From: Micromonospora sp. U21 | Lineage (GTDB): Bacteria > Actinomycetota > Actinomycetes > Mycobacteriales > Micromonosporaceae | NCBI RefSeq assembly: GCF_018070045.1 | Contig: NZ_JAGPYK010000015.1 | Coordinates: 106,873 to 170,872, forward strand | Length of the DNA: 64,000 nucleotides | Direction: 5' to 3' | Shown: one piece after another, positions 1-9,300 of the stretch | Layout: each line of letters begins with the position of its first letter | Position numbering within the stretch: position 1 is the stretch's first letter | Program-made: the position numbers and the translations under genes | Notes under the pieces: generated by a model | What the model saw: only the letters and a program-made list of their open reading frames with translations | Database searches by the model: none | Told to the model about the DNA's origin: nothing

Positions 1-1746
1 GACGGTCGGCGTCGGGGTCGGGGTCGCTGGCGGACTCGGAGTCTCATCCACCGGCTCGGGCTGGGAGACGACGATCGTCACCGTCTTCCCCTGGGCCAAC
101 GGCGTGCCCGGCCTGGGGCTCTGATCGGTCACCTTGCCAGCCTCCGCCGCCGGCACAAGCTCGCCGAGGTCGACGTTGACCTTGTAACCCGCCCGCTTCA
201 ACTCCTCCTCGGCCGCCTTCTGCGAGGAACCACGAACGTCCGGCACGCCACGGATGTTGCCCTTGGAGTAGGTGACCGTCACCTCGGTGCCCTCGGCCAC
301 CCGGCTCCCGGAGGTCGGCGTCACCTCCAGGACGATGCCCTCGCTCTCGTCGTCGTCGACCGGCTTGGGCTTGACCTTCAAGCCCAGGCCCTCGAGCCGA
401 GCCTTGACCGAGTCGTACTTCGAGCCGACGAGGTCGGCCGGGATTGGCACCTCGGGCTTGCCACCACACACCTGGATGGTCACCGTGCCGTTCTCCCCCA
501 GCTCCGTCCCGGCCTCCGGAATCTGCGTGACGACGGTGTCTTTCTCGCAGGTGGCGTTCAGCACCTGCTCGCCCGCCTGCGGCTGGAAGCCGGCGTTGCG
601 GATCTCGGCGAAGGCGGCGTCCTGGGTCTTGCCGGTGAGGGTGGGGACCGACTTCAGGTCCTCGTCCTTCTGCTGGCTCCAGATCAGGGCGGCGACCAGG
701 GCGATCACCGCCAGCACGCCGACCGCGCTGAAGGTCGCGATCAGCCAGGAGGACGCCTTGCGCTGGCGCGGATCGCCGACCCGGGCCGGGATCTGGCGGG
801 TCTGCGGCCCACCGGCGGCGGGCGGATAGCCGCCCCCGCCACCGGCCGGGGCCATCGCCACGGTCTCCGCCTCGCGCATCACCGGAGTGGCCAGCACGGG
901 ACGGCCAGCGGCGGCGCGGAGCAGGTCGGCGCGCATCTCGCCGGCGCTCTGGTAGCGGTTGAGCGGGTTCTTGGACAGCGCCTTGAGCACGATCGCGTCG
1001 ACCGCGGGGTTGACGTCCGGGTTGATGTCGCTCGGCGTCGGCGGCGTCTCCCGCACGTGCTGGTACGCGACGCTGACCGGGCTGTCCCCGACGAACGGCG
1101 GGTGCCCGCAGACCAGTTCGAAGAGCACACAGCCGGCGGCGTACACGTCGGAGCGGGCGTCCACGGCCTCACCGCGCGCCTGCTCCGGGGAGAGGTACTG
1201 GGCCGTGCCGATCACCGCGCTGGTCTGCGTCATGGTGGTCGCGCCGCTGGCCAGCGCCCGGGCGATGCCGAAGTCCATCACCTTGACCTGGCCGGTCTGG
1301 GTGAGCATGACGTTGCCCGGCTTGATGTCCCGGTGGATGATGCCGTGCCGGTGGCTGAACTCCAGCGCCGCGCACATGTCGGCGCAGATCTCCAGCGCCC
1401 GGCGGGGCTGCAACCGGCCCTCGGCGCCGAGCACCTCCTTCAGCGTCCGCCCGTTGACGAACTCCATGACGATGAACGGCAGCGTCTCACCGGTCGGCGC
1501 GGTCTCCTCGCCGGTGTCGTAGACCGCCACGATCGCCGGGTGGTTGAGCGAAGCGGCGTTCTGCGCCTCCCGACGGAACCGCATCTGGAACGTCGCGTCC
1601 CGGGCGAGGTCGGTGCGGAGCATCTTGATCGCGACGTCCCGACCGAGCCGGAGGTCGCGACCGCGGTGCACCTCGGCCATGCCGCCGTAGCCGAGCAGCT
1701 CGCCGACCTGGTACCTGCCACCGAGCAGGCGGGCCTGCGCTGTCAT
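1..1746 (-). CDS. pknB: Ser/Thr protein kinase PknB with PASTA domains (3' end outside window)
   Basis: Membrane receptor kinase that phosphorylates cell-division and cell-wall proteins; its extracellular PASTA repeats are known to sense peptidoglycan fragments or lipid II. The first ~280 residues are a Hanks-type kinase: Gly loop GYGGMAE, catalytic Lys41, HRDIKPGN with Asp140, DFGIAR. One transmembrane helix (SSWLIATFSAVGVLAVIALV) follows, then at least three PASTA repeats and a Pro/Thr-rich tail still open at base 1 after 582 codons. ATG at 1746 overlaps the pknA stop (ATGA), so the two are translationally coupled. It is the last visible gene of the fhaA-pknB operon. Confidence 0.96.
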   Translation of the reverse strand, partial: MTAQARLLGGRYQVGELLGYGGMAEVHRGRDLRLGRDVAIKMLRTDLARDATFQMRFRREAQNAASLNHPAIVAVYDTGEETAPTGETLPFIVMEFVNGRTLKEVLGAEGRLQPRRALEICADMCAALEFSHRHGIIHRDIKPGNVMLTQTGQVKVMDFGIARALASGATTMTQTSAVIGTAQYLSPEQARGEAVDARSDVYAAGCVLFELVCGHPPFVGDSPVSVAYQHVRETPPTPSDINPDVNPAVDAIVLKALSKNPLNRYQSAGEMRADLLRAAAGRPVLATPVMREAETVAMAPAGGGGGYPPAAGGPQTRQIPARVGDPRQRKASSWLIATFSAVGVLAVIALVAALIWSQQKDEDLKSVPTLTGKTQDAAFAEIRNAGFQPQAGEQVLNATCEKDTVVTQIPEAGTELGENGTVTIQVCGGKPEVPIPADLVGSKYDSVKARLEGLGLKVKPKPVDDDESEGIVLEVTPTSGSRVAEGTEVTVTYSKGNIRGVPDVRGSSQKAAEEELKRAGYKVNVDLGELVPAAEAGKVTDQSPRPGTPLAQGKTVTIVVSQPEPVDETPSPPATPTPTPTV

Positions 1747-3125
1747 CGCGTCTGTCGTCCTTCGCTCGTCGTCGTCCCGCCGTCGTCCGGCTGGAGTCGT
1801 ACCCCAAGACGGTACGACGTCCGGGTCGCATCGTCGCGTCCGTCGAGCCGCAGCACGCCGGACGTCACGGTGTGCGGAGCCAGCGCACCGGGTTCACCGG
1901 CTTGCGACCGCTTCCGCAGGTTGTAGGAAATCACGCCGGAGCAGAGCAGGACCAGTACGGCCAGCAGGATGGCGAGGAGCACCATTCCGGGCCGGGACCG
2001 GCGGGGATCGGATGTCGGCAGTGCCGGACCGGCCTGCCGGGCGTACGCCGGCTGGTGCTCCTGCCGAATCGGCGCCGCCGGCACCGCCGCGGCGCCCCGC
2101 GGATAACCGGCGGGAGCGACGGGCGGGCGCGCGTGCGGGACCGCCGGCGCGACGGCGGTCGGCCGCTGTCCGGCGACCGGCGGGCGGTGCGGGGCGCCCG
2201 GCGGGCGAAGCTGCTGCGCGGACGGCACCTGGGCCCGGCCGGGTGCGGCGGGCGAGGCCGGCGCCGCGGAGACCGGCCCGGGGTGGCCACCGGCCCTGGC
2301 CTGCTGGGAGAGCGCGGCCTTGAGCTGGCGGGCGACCCCGGCGAGGGCGGCGGCGCTGGGCCAGCGGGCGGCCGGGTCCTTGGCCAACGCCCGTTCCACC
2401 ACCGCGCGGACCTGCGGCGGGATGTCCGCCGGCAACGGTCGGGGGGTCTCCCGGACGTGCCGCATGGCGATGTCGAGCGGGTTGTCGCCCTCGAACGGTC
2501 GCCGGCCGGCCAGGCACTGGTAGGCGACCACGCCGAGGGCGTAGACGTCGGACGCCGCGGTGGCCACGCCGCCGGTGGCCTGCTCGGGCGAGATGTATGA
2601 GGCGGTGCCGAGCACCGAGCCGGCGGCGGTGAGCTGACCGACCATGTCGGAGCGGGCGATACCGAAGTCGGTCAGCACCAGCGTGCCGTTCGGCCGGACC
2701 AGCAGGTTGCCCGGCTTCACGTCACGGTGCACGATGCCCTTCTCGTGCGCGGCGTGCAACGCGTCCGCGGCCTGCGCGACCAGTGCCATCGTCCGGGCCG
2801 GAGTGAGCCGGCCGACCCGGCTCAGCGTGGACGACAGGGCGTCGCCCTCGACGTACTCCATGACCAGGAAGGCGATCTGCTGGTCGTTGCCGAAGTCGTA
2901 GACGTCCACCACACCGGGGTGGTTGATGGTGGCCATGGTGCGGGCCTCGCCGCGGAACCGCTCGGCGAAGTCCGGGTCGTCGAGCAGCGCCGGGAGCAGG
3001 CTCTTCACCGCGACCGTCCGGCCGAGCACCTGGTCGGTGCAACGCCAGACGTCGCCCATGCCGCCGCTGGCGATCCGCTCGTCGAGACGGTAGCGGTTGC
3101 CGAGCTGGACGCCGGGGCTGAGCAT
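1743..3125 (-). CDS. pknA: Ser/Thr protein kinase PknA
   Basis: Second Hanks-type kinase of the operon, 460 residues, controlling cell shape and division with PknB. The kinase domain covers about residues 12-270 (Gly loop SGGMGDVW, Lys41, HRDVKPGN with Asp135, DFGIAR with Asp153). A long Pro/Ala-rich linker leads to one helix (MVLLAILLAVLVLLCSG) near residue 385 and a short extracellular tail. There are no PASTA repeats, as expected for PknA. ATG at 3125 lies one base after the pbpA stop; the 3' end overlaps pknB. Confidence 0.96.
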   Translation of the reverse strand: MLSPGVQLGNRYRLDERIASGGMGDVWRCTDQVLGRTVAVKSLLPALLDDPDFAERFRGEARTMATINHPGVVDVYDFGNDQQIAFLVMEYVEGDALSSTLSRVGRLTPARTMALVAQAADALHAAHEKGIVHRDVKPGNLLVRPNGTLVLTDFGIARSDMVGQLTAAGSVLGTASYISPEQATGGVATAASDVYALGVVAYQCLAGRRPFEGDNPLDIAMRHVRETPRPLPADIPPQVRAVVERALAKDPAARWPSAAALAGVARQLKAALSQQARAGGHPGPVSAAPASPAAPGRAQVPSAQQLRPPGAPHRPPVAGQRPTAVAPAVPHARPPVAPAGYPRGAAAVPAAPIRQEHQPAYARQAGPALPTSDPRRSRPGMVLLAILLAVLVLLCSGVISYNLRKRSQAGEPGALAPHTVTSGVLRLDGRDDATRTSYRLGVRLQPDDGGTTTSEGRQTR

Positions 3126-3126
3126 G

Positions 3127-4632
3127 TCAGCGGCCCCCTGGATCGGCGATGGCGGCCCGCATGATCTGACCGCCGATCCGGGCCGCCTCGGCGCTGCCGC
3201 GGCTGCCGGCCTCCTCCAGTACGACGCAGACCGCGGAGACCGGGGTGCCGTTCTTGTCCAGGGCGAAGCCGATGAACCAGCCGTGGTCGGGCCGGTCCGG
3301 GGCGGACTGCGCGGTGCCTGTCTTGCCGCCGACCGTGTAGCCGCTGATCGCCGCGTTCTCGCCGGTGCCCTTCTTGACCACGCTGACCATCATCTCGCGC
3401 AGGTCGCCGGCGACCTGACCGTTGACCGGCTGGCGCAGCTCCCGCGGCTTCGCGGTGTAGTAGCTGGTGGTCCGGTCCGGTGCGAGTAGCTGCCGCACCA
3501 GGTACGGCCGCATCTGACTGCCGCCGTTGGCGACCGCCCCGGCGATCATGGCCCCCTCCAGCGGGGTCATCCGGACGTTGTTCTGGCCGATCGAGGACTG
3601 GGCCAGCGCGGCCGGGTCGGTGCTGCCGTCCGGGTTCTGCATGTCCCCGGTCCGGCTGGCCGCCGTGCGCAGACCGTCCTCGCCGAGCTGACCGACGGTG
3701 AGATCGTCCTGCTCGAAGCCGAACTGCCGTGCCTTCTCCTTGATGGTGTCGGCGCCGAGCCGCACCCCGAGCTTGGCGAAGCCGGTGTTGCACGAGTAGG
3801 TCACCGCGTCCAGCAGGGTGACCTGATCGTTCGGGCAGATCGACGGGCTGGCGTTACGGATCGGGCTGCCCGAGGTGGGCGGGGTGTAACTGGGTCCGGC
3901 CGGGATCGCGGTGGACTTGGTGATCCCGTTCTCCAGCGCGGCCGCGGCCACCACGACCTTGAAGGTGGAGCCCGGCGGCAGCGTCTCGGAGAGCGCCCGG
4001 TTCTTCAGTGGGCCGTCCGGGTCCTGCTCCAGCTTGTTGTACGCCGCCGCCTCCTCGGTGCCGTTGTGGCTGGCCAGCGGGTTCGGATCGAAGCTGGGCA
4101 TGGAGACCAGCGCCTGCACCGCGCCGGTACGCGGGTCGATGGCGATCGCCGCACCCTTCTTCGCCCCCACCTGGTTGTTGCGCAACTGGTCGTACGCCAC
4201 GTCCTGAGCCCGCTTCGAGAGCGTGAGCAGCACGTTGCCGCCACCGGTGTCGTCGCCGGTGAACATGTCCTTCAACCGGTCGCCGATCAACTGGTCGCTG
4301 GTGCCGGCCAGGAAGTCGTTCTCCACCTCCTCGATGCCCTGGTCCGCCAGGTTGACCGGCTTGTAGCCGAGCACGTGGGCGTACTTGGGGCCACCTGGAT
4401 AGGTGCGCTGGAACTTCAGCTTGCCGGTGGTCTCCTTGCTGGTGGCCACTGCCGTGCCACCGGCCTCGATGTTGCCGCGCTTGCGCTTGTAGTCGGCAAC
4501 CTGGACCCGGCCGTTGTAGTCGCTGGTGCGGTACTCGTCGGCCTTCTGGAACTGAATCCAGTTGAGGTTCGCGAAGAGCAGGCCGAACAGGACCATGACG
4601 ACGACGCCGACGCGGCGCAGGGGTGCGTTCAC
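3127..4632 (-). CDS. pbpA: Penicillin-binding protein PbpA (class B transpeptidase)
   Basis: Class B PBP that cross-links peptidoglycan outside the membrane, paired with the RodA/FtsW-type polymerase next door. From the GTG start at 4632 it has 501 residues: one N-terminal membrane anchor (residues 6-25), a dimerisation region, then a transpeptidase domain with STFK (Ser222, Lys225), SCN (280-282) and KTG (437-439). An open frame extends upstream, but that part only shadows rodA. The GTG overlaps the rodA TGA (GTGA) and gives the normal N terminus VNAPLRR. Confidence 0.96.
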   Translation of the reverse strand: MNAPLRRVGVVVMVLFGLLFANLNWIQFQKADEYRTSDYNGRVQVADYKRKRGNIEAGGTAVATSKETTGKLKFQRTYPGGPKYAHVLGYKPVNLADQGIEEVENDFLAGTSDQLIGDRLKDMFTGDDTGGGNVLLTLSKRAQDVAYDQLRNNQVGAKKGAAIAIDPRTGAVQALVSMPSFDPNPLASHNGTEEAAAYNKLEQDPDGPLKNRALSETLPPGSTFKVVVAAAALENGITKSTAIPAGPSYTPPTSGSPIRNASPSICPNDQVTLLDAVTYSCNTGFAKLGVRLGADTIKEKARQFGFEQDDLTVGQLGEDGLRTAASRTGDMQNPDGSTDPAALAQSSIGQNNVRMTPLEGAMIAGAVANGGSQMRPYLVRQLLAPDRTTSYYTAKPRELRQPVNGQVAGDLREMMVSVVKKGTGENAAISGYTVGGKTGTAQSAPDRPDHGWFIGFALDKNGTPVSAVCVVLEEAGSRGSAEAARIGGQIMRAAIADPGGR

Positions 4633-6119
4633 GGCTTGATCACCTCCGTGGGAGCACCGTGCAGCTGCTCCGGCGGGCCGCCGGTGGGTCGGGCCGCCTT
4701 GCCGCCGCCCCCGATGACCGGTCGCCGGGCTCCGTCGGACACCCGGAGCAGCACCGCGATGAGCAGCCAGTTCGCCATCAGGGACGAGCCACCGGCGGAC
4801 AGGAACGGGGTGGTCTGACCGGTCAGCGGGATGAGCTTGCTGATCCCGCCGACGATCACGAAGACCTGCAGGCCGAGGGTGAAGGCGAGACCACCGGCGA
4901 GGAGCTTGCCGAACGAGTCGCGCACCGCGAGCGCGGCACGCAGCCCCCGCTCCACGATCAGCAGGTAGACGACGAGCAGCGCGGAGAGCCCGAAGAGGCC
5001 GATCTCCTCCCCGATGCCGGCGAAGATGAAGTCGTTCTGCACCTCCGGCAGGATGTCCGGCTGACCGCCGCCCGGCCCGGCGCCGAAGAGCCCGCCGGTG
5101 CCCAGGGCGAGCAACCCCTGGACCAACTGGTAGCCCTTGTCGGTCGGGTCGGCGAACGGGTCCAGCCAGATCTCGGCCCGCAGGTAGAAGTTGGCGAACG
5201 GCCCACCGACCATCTCGCCGAGGACGTAGGCGAGGTACGCGCCGCCGAAGAAGAGGACCAGGCCGATCAGCAGCCAACTGACCCGCTCGGTGGCGATGTA
5301 CAGCGTCACCACGAACATGCCGAAGTAGAGCAGCGAGGTGCCCAGGTCCTTCTCGAAGACCAGCACCAGGAGGCTGATCAGCCAGACCCCGACGACCGGG
5401 CCCAGGTCGCGCCCACGCGGGAAGTCGATGCCGAGGAAGCGCCGGCTCGCCAGCGACAGCACCTCACGCTTGCGCACCAGGTAGTAGGCGAAGAAGACCA
5501 GCAGTGCCAGCTTGGCGAACTCACCCGGCTGGATGGAGAACGAGCCGATCCGGATCCACAGCTTGGCGCCGTTGATCTCGGAGATGCTGCTCGGCAGCAC
5601 CGCCGGGAGCATCACCAGCACGATGCCGGCCAGGCCCAGGGTGTACGCGTACCGGGAGACCGAACGGTGGTCGCGCATGATGGCGAGCAGACCGGCGGCG
5701 AGGATCACCGAGACGAGCGTCCAGGCCAGCTGCCGCCCGCCGATGCCGGCGAAGATGGCCAGGGTCTCCCGGTCGGCCACGGGAGCCTCGCCCAGGTCGA
5801 TCCGGCGCAGGAAACCCACCCCGAGGCCGTTGAGCAGCGCCACCGCCGGCAACAGGGCCGGGTCGGCGAACGGGGCGAGGAACCGGATGACCAGATGCAG
5901 GCCGAGGAAGACCGCGCCGAGCGCCGCGGCGGGCATCCAGAAGTCCGGTGTCACCGTGTCCAGCAGGTTCGCCTCGACGGTCGCCCCGTACGCGGCCACC
6001 AGCACCATCGCGAGCAGCAGCAGGGACAGCTCGGCGTTACGGCGCGACCGGGCCAGGCGTACGCCGGACGGCCCGCCCGTGGTGGCGGGCGAGGGTGCCG
6101 GTGTGGCCGCTACGGTCAC
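4629..6119 (-). CDS. rodA: FtsW/RodA/SpoVE (SEDS) family peptidoglycan polymerase
   Basis: SEDS-family integral membrane glycosyltransferase that polymerises lipid II, 496 residues with about 12 hydrophobic segments. It starts at GTG 6119, 30 bases after the pstP stop. Conserved SEDS regions are visible, including GEFAKLALLVFFAYYL and the C-terminal PFLSAGGSSL block. Position between pstP and pbpA is the standard actinobacterial order and supports a SEDS/bPBP pair. The upstream cytoplasmic tail is Pro/Ser/Thr-rich. Confidence 0.96.
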   Translation of the reverse strand: MTVAATPAPSPATTGGPSGVRLARSRRNAELSLLLLAMVLVAAYGATVEANLLDTVTPDFWMPAAALGAVFLGLHLVIRFLAPFADPALLPAVALLNGLGVGFLRRIDLGEAPVADRETLAIFAGIGGRQLAWTLVSVILAAGLLAIMRDHRSVSRYAYTLGLAGIVLVMLPAVLPSSISEINGAKLWIRIGSFSIQPGEFAKLALLVFFAYYLVRKREVLSLASRRFLGIDFPRGRDLGPVVGVWLISLLVLVFEKDLGTSLLYFGMFVVTLYIATERVSWLLIGLVLFFGGAYLAYVLGEMVGGPFANFYLRAEIWLDPFADPTDKGYQLVQGLLALGTGGLFGAGPGGGQPDILPEVQNDFIFAGIGEEIGLFGLSALLVVYLLIVERGLRAALAVRDSFGKLLAGGLAFTLGLQVFVIVGGISKLIPLTGQTTPFLSAGGSSLMANWLLIAVLLRVSDGARRPVIGGGGKAARPTGGPPEQLHGAPTEVIKP

Positions 6120-6149
6120 GGGTGGAGTCCTCGGGATCTCAGCTGACGC

Positions 6150-7625
6150 TCACTCGGGAGACCGGCAACCGGCCGGGTCGAGCCCTGGCGTGGTCGAGTC
6201 GGAGGGCGTGGCGTCGGGTGTGGTGGTCGGGCCGGTCACGCCGACAGTGGCGGTCGCACCGGTGATCGGGCTTGCGCTGACGACCCCGTTGGGGGTCACC
6301 GACGCCTTGGCACTGGGGCTGCCGTTCGGTGCCGGCGTCGTACCGATCGGCGTCGGCGTCGGCGTCGGCGTGCCGCCCACCACGGCGGTCGGGTCGGGCG
6401 GGCAGAGCGGCTTCAGGTTGGGGTTGCTCGGGGTGTCGCTGGTCAGCTCGGCGAGTTGGCGCTCGGCATCCGGCTCGCTCTTGGCCCGGATGCCCACCTT
6501 GACGGTGTCCTGTGCCGCCACGGTGAGGTCGTCCAGCCGGGTGCCACTGGTGCGGTGCACGGTGGAGAGGTCCATCCCGGCGACCTGACCCTGGATGCCA
6601 CGGAAGACGGCGACCTGGCCCTCCTCGGTGGCGCCCACGTAGTACTGCCGCTGGGTGTAGGTCCAGCCGGCGAAGAGCCCGCCGCCGAGGATCACCAGCA
6701 GGGCCAGCGCCATGGCGGTGGCCCGCACCGGCCGGCGCTTCGGCCGCTCCGGCTCGTCGTCCGCCGGCGCCGGCTCCTCGGGCGCGGCCGGGCGCGGCGC
6801 GGAGAGCGCCGAGGCCCGGGCGGCCGGGGTGGAGACGTCGGCGGAGGTCGCCATGCCCCGGTCCCGAGCGGCGGCGCCGCCAACGATCGGGGTCGCCTCG
6901 ACGATGTCCTGGTCGGTGGCGTCGGCGATGATCACCGTGATGTTGTCCGGCCCACCGCCGCGGAGCGCGAGCTGCACCAGCCGCTCGACGCACTGCTGCG
7001 GGTCGGTGTACTCCCGCAGGGTCTCGCCGATGGTTTCGGTGCTGACCACGCCCGAGAGGCCGTCGCTGCAGATCAGGTACCGGTCGCCGGGCATGACCTG
7101 GCGGACCGAGTATTCCGGGTCGATGTCCCGACCGTCGAGGGCACGGGTGAGCAGCGACCGCTGCGGGTGGCTGCTCGCCTCCTCGGCGCTGATCCGGCCT
7201 TCGTCGACGAGCATCTGGACGTACGTGTCGTCCTTGGTGATCTGCGCGAACTCGCCGTTGCGCAGCAGATAGGCCCGCGAGTCGCCGATGTGGACCATCC
7301 CCAGCTTGCTGCCGGTGAAGAGGGTCGCCGTCAGCGTGGTGCCCATCCCCTCCAGCTGTGGGTTGGCGTCCACCGTGTCGCGGAGTTGTTGGTTGGCGGT
7401 GCCCACGGCCGAACGCAACGCATCGACGAGAGCGTCACCCGGGACGTCCTCGTCGAGCGGCGCCATGGCACCGATGACGATGTTGCTGGCGACGTCACCG
7501 GCGGCCATACCGCCCATGCCGTCGGCAACGGCGAGTAACCGCGGCCCGGCGTAGACGGAGTCTTGATTGCCGTCTCGGATCAGACCGCGGTCGCTGTGGG
7601 CCGCATAGCGCAGGGTCAGAGTCAT
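6150..7625 (-). CDS. pstP: PP2C-family Ser/Thr phosphatase PstP
   Basis: Metal-dependent phosphatase that reverses PknA/PknB phosphorylation. Residues 1-240 are the PP2C domain: RGLIRDGNQDS, ADGMGGMAAGD metal ligands, CSDGLSG and GGPDNITVI. A basic linker precedes one transmembrane helix (ATAMALALLVILGGGLFAGW, ~residue 310), and the extracellular part ends in a Thr/Pro/Ser-rich tail with a TPTPTPTP run. Total 491 residues, normal for actinobacterial PstP. The ATG at 7625 overlaps the fhaB stop. Confidence 0.96.
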   Translation of the reverse strand: MTLTLRYAAHSDRGLIRDGNQDSVYAGPRLLAVADGMGGMAAGDVASNIVIGAMAPLDEDVPGDALVDALRSAVGTANQQLRDTVDANPQLEGMGTTLTATLFTGSKLGMVHIGDSRAYLLRNGEFAQITKDDTYVQMLVDEGRISAEEASSHPQRSLLTRALDGRDIDPEYSVRQVMPGDRYLICSDGLSGVVSTETIGETLREYTDPQQCVERLVQLALRGGGPDNITVIIADATDQDIVEATPIVGGAAARDRGMATSADVSTPAARASALSAPRPAAPEEPAPADDEPERPKRRPVRATAMALALLVILGGGLFAGWTYTQRQYYVGATEEGQVAVFRGIQGQVAGMDLSTVHRTSGTRLDDLTVAAQDTVKVGIRAKSEPDAERQLAELTSDTPSNPNLKPLCPPDPTAVVGGTPTPTPTPIGTTPAPNGSPSAKASVTPNGVVSASPITGATATVGVTGPTTTPDATPSDSTTPGLDPAGCRSPE

Positions 7626-8107
7626 GGCCGTAATTCGAGGGAAGTGCGGCCGATCCGGATCGGCACGCCGAGGGGGACGGGGGTTGGTCCGGAGACCTTA
7701 GCGCGATCGAGGTACGTGCCGTTAGTCGAGCCGAGGTCCTCGACGTACCACTGCCCGTCACGCGGCACGAGCCGGGCGTGTCGCGCGGAGGCGTAGTCGT
7801 CGGTGATGACCAGGGTGGAGTCCTCAGCCCGACCAATGGTGATCTGCGCTTCACCGAGAGTGATCCTGGTGCCGGCCAGCTGACCGGCTGTCACCACCAG
7901 CTGGTGCGCCGCTCTGCCTCGCTTCACCTTCGCTGGCTTGGCCGCCTGCCCCGTCGAGGCGCCCACCGCGCGTGGCGCGGCCACCAGACGACCGGACCGG
8001 GCGCCCGCGAAGAGGTCCCGGCGGATCACGCCGACCACCGTGAACACGAAGATCCACAGCAGGATCAGGAACCCGAACCGGGCGACGGTGATGACCAGTT
8101 CCGGCAA
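7622..8107 (-). CDS. fhaB: FHA-domain membrane protein FhaB (FipA-like)
   Basis: 161-residue adaptor that binds phosphothreonine on the kinases and links them to division and cell-wall proteins. An N-terminal membrane helix (ITVARFGFLILLWIFVFTV) is followed by a basic linker and a C-terminal FHA domain with GRAEDS, SARHARL and GSTNGTYLD. The start appears to be TTG at 8107, six bases after the fhaA stop; no better in-frame start fits the N-terminal helix. Confidence 0.94.
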   Translation of the reverse strand: MPELVITVARFGFLILLWIFVFTVVGVIRRDLFAGARSGRLVAAPRAVGASTGQAAKPAKVKRGRAAHQLVVTAGQLAGTRITLGEAQITIGRAEDSTLVITDDYASARHARLVPRDGQWYVEDLGSTNGTYLDRAKVSGPTPVPLGVPIRIGRTSLELRP

Positions 8108-8113
8108 GGCGGG

Positions 8114-8902
8114 TCAGCCGTCCACGCGGAAGGTCAGCGTCGTCGTGCCGAGCTGGACCATGTCACCGGGGTTGAGTGCGACGGCGGAGACCCGCTGCCC
8201 GTTCACCATGGTGCCGTTGGTCGAACCCAGATCGGTCAGCACGACCTGGCCACCGTCGAAATCCAGCCGGGCGTGTCGCCGGGAGATACCGACGTCGGGC
8301 AGGCGCAGGTTGGCCTGGTCGCCGCGACCGATCACCGTCGACCCCATCTGGAGGGGATAGGTGCGCCCGTCGCCCGAGACCAGCCGCACGTTGCGGCCGC
8401 CACCCTGCCCGGGCGGCGGACCGTAGCCGCCACCCTGGTCGTACGCGGGGTAGGCGGGGGGGCCGGCGTCGTAGCCGGGCGCCGACACCGGGGCGACCTC
8501 GCCGCCGGTGTAGACCTCGGCGGTGACCCGGAACATTCCCGTGTCCAGGCCCTCCCCCCGTTCGATCTCGACGATCACGTCGCCGTAGACCGTCCAGGCC
8601 TGCTCGCCGATGAACTCCGCCTGCGACTGGGCCAATTCCTGGGCCAGCGCGGCGGCGTACGGCGCCAGCCGACTGTGGTCGAACGGCGAGAGATCGATCA
8701 CGTAGCGGTTGGGCACCAACGTGCGCCCACCGGCCAGGATCGCCTTGTGCGCCTCGGCCTCCCGCTGCATGGCGTTGAGGATCTCCACGGGGTGGACCAC
8801 CCCTTTGAAGACCTTGGCGAAGGCCCCTTCGACCAGGCCTTCCAGACGCTTCTCGAAGCGTTGCAGCACGCTCACCGGCTCCTCCTCGGGTCCCGAGGAC
8901 AT
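8114..8902 (-). CDS. fhaA: FhaA: DUF3662/FHA-domain protein
   Basis: First gene of the kinase operon, 262 residues. The N-terminal DUF3662 region (about 1-125, VLQRFEKRLEGLVEGAF) is joined by a Gly/Pro/Tyr-rich linker to an FHA domain (about 180-262: GRGDQANLRL, SRRHARLDF, GSTNGTMVNG). In mycobacteria FhaA binds the phosphorylated pseudokinase MviN and slows peptidoglycan synthesis; the same role here is inferred from family and context. ATG at 8902. Confidence 0.95.
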   Translation of the reverse strand: MSSGPEEEPVSVLQRFEKRLEGLVEGAFAKVFKGVVHPVEILNAMQREAEAHKAILAGGRTLVPNRYVIDLSPFDHSRLAPYAAALAQELAQSQAEFIGEQAWTVYGDVIVEIERGEGLDTGMFRVTAEVYTGGEVAPVSAPGYDAGPPAYPAYDQGGGYGPPPGQGGGRNVRLVSGDGRTYPLQMGSTVIGRGDQANLRLPDVGISRRHARLDFDGGQVVLTDLGSTNGTMVNGQRVSAVALNPGDMVQLGTTTLTFRVDG

Positions 8903-9000
8903 GATGGTATCCGGCCGGCGCGCGCGCAGCTCACACGCCGCTCGGCCGCCTGCTACCGGCCCGTTCGGATGGGCCGGGACTCCCGTGCTAGTCTTTCGTC

Positions 9001-9027
9001 CGCCACGAACGGTAACCGCTCGTGGCG
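9001..9027. repeat. Inverted repeat between fhaA and tRNA-Leu
   Basis: Perfect 8-base arms CGCCACGA / TCGTGGCG separated by 11 bases, in the 207-base divergent gap between fhaA (minus) and tRNA-Leu (plus). It may be an operator or a short leader hairpin. The only promoter-like sequences I see for the tRNA in this gap are weak (for example TACAGT about 20 bases before the mature tRNA). Confidence 0.4.
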
Positions 9028-9109
9028 AGCGCCCTGGACAGCGTAGTATCTCCGAGGCCTGTTGGAGACAGCGGGCTCGGGGCGGCTACAGTGTTCCGGG
9101 TCGTGCCAC

Positions 9110-9195
9110 GGGGATGTGGCGGAATGGCAGACGCGCACGGTTCAGGTCCGTGTGCCCGAAAGGGCGTGGGGGTTCAACTCCCCCCATCCCCACCA
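9110..9195 (+). tRNA. tRNA-Leu (anticodon CAG)
   Basis: Full cloverleaf: acceptor GGGGATG pairs with CATCCCC, anticodon stem CACGG/CCGTG encloses loop TTCAGGT (anticodon CAG), a long class II variable arm (GCCCGAAAGGGC region), T arm GGGGGTTCAACTCCCCC, discriminator A and an encoded CCA end. The long variable arm and the anticodon agree on leucine. A tRNA-Leu beside fhaA is, from memory, a recurring arrangement in actinobacteria. Confidence 0.96.
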
Positions 9196-9202
9196 CCGAC
9201 GA

Positions 9203-9223
9203 GGGCTCCGCAATGCGGGGCCC
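9203..9223 (+). terminator. Hairpin after tRNA-Leu
   Basis: Arms GGGCTCCGC and GCGGGGCCC (one T-G wobble) around AAT, eight bases after the encoded CCA. It is probably the tRNA terminator. It lacks a strong T run, as is common in high-G+C genomes. Confidence 0.6.
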
Positions 9224-9300
9224 TTCCGTCATGTCGGGGCCGTGCCCGCCGTCACGCTATGCTCCGATGGTTTCTGCCTCCGATGGACCAGGAGTGGCGT

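Noticed and set aside
44..469. Minus-strand 141-residue frame and many other long frames opposite or beside real genes
   Set aside because: Arg/Pro/Gly-rich shadow translations of the pknB region and other genes, with no family features; typical of high-G+C DNA.
6340..6375. GTCGGC short tandem repeats
   Set aside because: They encode the Thr/Pro tail of PstP; coding low-complexity rather than a separate element.
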